From Mariprofundus sp. EBB-1 (GTDB taxonomy: Bacteria; Pseudomonadota; Zetaproteobacteria; Mariprofundales; Mariprofundaceae): a stretch of DNA of 50,356 nt. This document shows positions 48,851 through 50,356 of the stretch, piece by piece. The notes beneath the pieces are model-generated. The model worked only from the letters and a program-made list of their open reading frames with translations, did no database searches and was not told the origin of the DNA. Every line of letters starts with the position of its first letter. The stretch's first letter is position 1. Where the stretch lies: NCBI RefSeq assembly GCF_003665155.1, contig NZ_RCFQ01000021.1, positions 1 to 50,356 of the forward strand. Direction: 5' to 3'. Position numbers and translations under genes: made by a program.

Positions 48851-48967
48851 ATGCGACTGGGCCGAATTAAATTAAACCAAGACCTATCTCACCGATCTAT
48901 CTCGAATCGAGCCACATTGATTGCTTTGTCTGTACAAGGGCCCGTACAACATGCAGGTCTGCTTTGA
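48851..48967 (+). CDS. Small ORF (38 codons) overlapping the ccoG start
   Basis: An ATG at 48851 with GGAGGGAGC directly in front of it opens a 38-codon frame, MRLGRIKLNQDLSHRS and on to HAGLL. Its TGA stop (48965-48967) overlaps the TTG start of ccoG as TTGA. The product is basic and has no recognised homologue. It may be a leader peptide that couples translation into ccoG, or a chance frame. The ribosome binding site is stronger than that of ccoG itself. Confidence 0.4.
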   Translation: MRLGRIKLNQDLSHRSISNRATLIALSVQGPVQHAGLL

Positions 48968-50316
48968 AAGACACCCCCACGGATACGGCTTCTGAGGCAT
49001 TGAAACAGATTCCGATTCAAGTGGAGCATGTAGCTGGCGCAAAAACGCTGCGCCCATCAAGACGCTTACTGCAATATCTGACACTGATTATTCTTATTCT
49101 GATTCCGCTAAGCGGTCTGTTTCGAATAGATCTGGGATCAGCCAGCTTTATTCTACTTGAACGACAAGTATGGTTTTCAGATTTCCTGATTATTTTCGGT
49201 CTGTGGATATTTATAGCCAGTCTGCTGATGATGACCTATTCACTTGTAGGTTCGGCCTTTTGTGGCTGGATGTGCCCACAAAATACGGCAGCAGAATTTG
49301 CCGATATGCTAACCGCTAAGTTGCTTGGGCGCAGCGCTAATATGCTCGACATCAGTGGTGAACAAATGCAGGTCGCGCGGCGCAAAAAGAGCTGGCTTAA
49401 CTATCTGGTGTTGTCGATAGGACTGTTATTACCGGCCATGCTTTATGCCCTGATCCCCCTGCTCTACTTTGCCTCACCATCCCAAATATGGTCATACATA
49501 ACCCTTTCTGAAGAAGCACTGCAAAATGGTAGTCTGTACTGGATATTTTTAATCCTCACCGGTGTATTTCTATATGATATCGCGGCAGTTAAACATTTGT
49601 GGTGTAAATACATGTGTTTCTACCGGGTATGGCAGGAATCATTTAAGTCAAAACACTCCCTGCGTATTCGTTATGATGATCAGCGTTCTGACCACTGCCT
49701 GACATGCAATTATTGTGTAGATGCCTGCGTTCTTGATCTCGATCCGCGTACAACCGGCTATATTGATAATTGTATCAATTGTGGTGCCTGTGTAACAGCC
49801 TGTGATGAACTCAATAGCAAACGCAAAAATGGTGCCGAAGCGGGCTTGTTAAGTTTTATCATTGGAGATAAAAAGACACCATCAACAATCGCTAAAGTGC
49901 TATCGGTATTCTTGAATAACACAAAAAAACCACTCCTTGCAACAGTGGTCGGTGCTGTTCTGCTCGCCATGGGGATGGCCGGCTACCAGAGCGAATCATT
50001 TTCAGTTTCTGCAATGGCAGAAAACAGCAAAGGCGCGGTACTCGATTACCGTATTAATATTGCCCATAAACTCTATTCACCCGTTAATATCACGCTTAAA
50101 GTTAAAGGCCTTAACAATTCATTTTTATTGGATAAAGATAACATATCTTTTGAAACAGCCGGACGCATCGATGTCAGTCTGCATGTATCACCCGATCTAC
50201 CTTCAGGGCTGCATCGTTTCGTTGTATTGGCCAGTGCAGACAACGGCTGGTCAGATCAGTTTGAAGTGACGCATTTTGTAAAAAATAGCGCCATTAAGAG
50301 TCCGTCGGACTTGTGA
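48964..50316 (+). CDS. ccoG: Cytochrome c oxidase accessory protein CcoG (FixG/RdxA-like)
   Basis: This integral membrane polyferredoxin is linked to cbb3 oxidase assembly and copper reduction. Several N-terminal membrane helices lead to FCGWMCPQNT, and LWCKYMCFYR follows. Two 4Fe-4S motifs come next (CLTCNYCVDAC and CINCGACVTAC), and an Ig-like periplasmic C-terminal domain (about 340-445). The CPQNT variant differs slightly from the CPQT seen in many CcoG. The start is TTG 48964 with AGG upstream. FixH and cbb3 subunits would be expected nearby; the next gene starts at 50333. Confidence 0.87.
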   Translation: MKDTPTDTASEALKQIPIQVEHVAGAKTLRPSRRLLQYLTLIILILIPLSGLFRIDLGSASFILLERQVWFSDFLIIFGLWIFIASLLMMTYSLVGSAFCGWMCPQNTAAEFADMLTAKLLGRSANMLDISGEQMQVARRKKSWLNYLVLSIGLLLPAMLYALIPLLYFASPSQIWSYITLSEEALQNGSLYWIFLILTGVFLYDIAAVKHLWCKYMCFYRVWQESFKSKHSLRIRYDDQRSDHCLTCNYCVDACVLDLDPRTTGYIDNCINCGACVTACDELNSKRKNGAEAGLLSFIIGDKKTPSTIAKVLSVFLNNTKKPLLATVVGAVLLAMGMAGYQSESFSVSAMAENSKGAVLDYRINIAHKLYSPVNITLKVKGLNNSFLLDKDNISFETAGRIDVSLHVSPDLPSGLHRFVVLASADNGWSDQFEVTHFVKNSAIKSPSDL

Positions 50317-50332
50317 AAATATAGGAGAAAGT

Positions 50333-50356
50333 ATGACTTCCCAAGCATCATCTACG
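50333..50356 (+). CDS. Start of the next gene (cut by window edge)
   Basis: ATG 50333 follows AGGAG by five bases and the readable part is MTSQASST. In ccoG neighbourhoods this is often ccoH/fixH. Only eight residues are visible, so no function is claimed. Confidence 0.6.

Overview
The window looks like chromosomal DNA of a Gram-negative proteobacterium. Evidence includes LolA, an OmpP1/FadL porin, a DUF481 protein, ApaG, SlyD, RarA, PpnN, RmuC and the recA-recX-alaS order. RNase J, monomeric isocitrate dehydrogenase, several c-type cytochromes, a truncated haemoglobin and a CcoG-type protein suggest a microaerophilic respiratory organism. A zetaproteobacterium (Mariprofundus/Ghiorsea-like) is my best guess. 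It rests on gene content only, not on a database match.

Layout. 1-1350: accessory strip with a frameshifted IS1182-type transposase cut by the window edge, a STAS-like gene, and a 164-bp relic with IS-type ends inside a dispersed palindromic repeat. 1352-9520: compact minus-strand block pyrE, rnj, ftsK, lolA, ompP1-like, rarA, crcB. 9527-14700: a gene-poor stretch, then a 4Fe-4S protein, a DUF481 protein, ppnN, a lipoprotein and an acidic membrane protein. 14981-18947: CPA2/Kef antiporter, ComEA-like HhH protein, an AT-rich stretch with DnaA-box-like sites, and rsgA. 19201-19440: a very long RNA hairpin read here as 6S RNA, followed by a C-rich-loop terminator-like hairpin. 19526-32787: mostly minus-strand metabolism and stress genes (GST, apaG, slyD, FMN reductase, icd, DUF2959, hybrid histidine kinase, rmuC, and a zwf fused to a cyclic-nucleotide-binding domain). 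One pyrimidine 5'-nucleotidase is on the plus strand. 32993-37082: recA-recX-alaS. 37308-42780: a plus-strand run of a CCA-adding-type enzyme, three c-type cytochrome genes, hemN and a truncated haemoglobin. 42818-50356: msrA, nhaA, a radical SAM protein divergent from a YgjP-like metallopeptidase, a candidate small RNA, HBD-RNase H, a LysR regulator, and ccoG with the start of the next gene.

How the genes may work together. The cytochromes, HemN (oxygen-independent haem synthesis), truncated haemoglobin and CcoG fit low-oxygen respiration. The triple-domain cytochrome and hemN share a TAATG stop/start, so apocytochrome and haem supply are probably coupled. RsgA, RNase J, AlaS, 6S RNA and PpnN concern translation, RNA turnover and growth-state control. 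RecA, RecX, RarA, RmuC and FtsK form the DNA maintenance set. No phage, CRISPR array, tRNA or rRNA was found. The points most worth following up are the 6S candidate, the two C-rich-loop hairpins, the zwf-cNMP fusion, the cytochrome-hemN cluster, the short ORF overlapping ccoG, and the IS relic within the palindromic repeat family.
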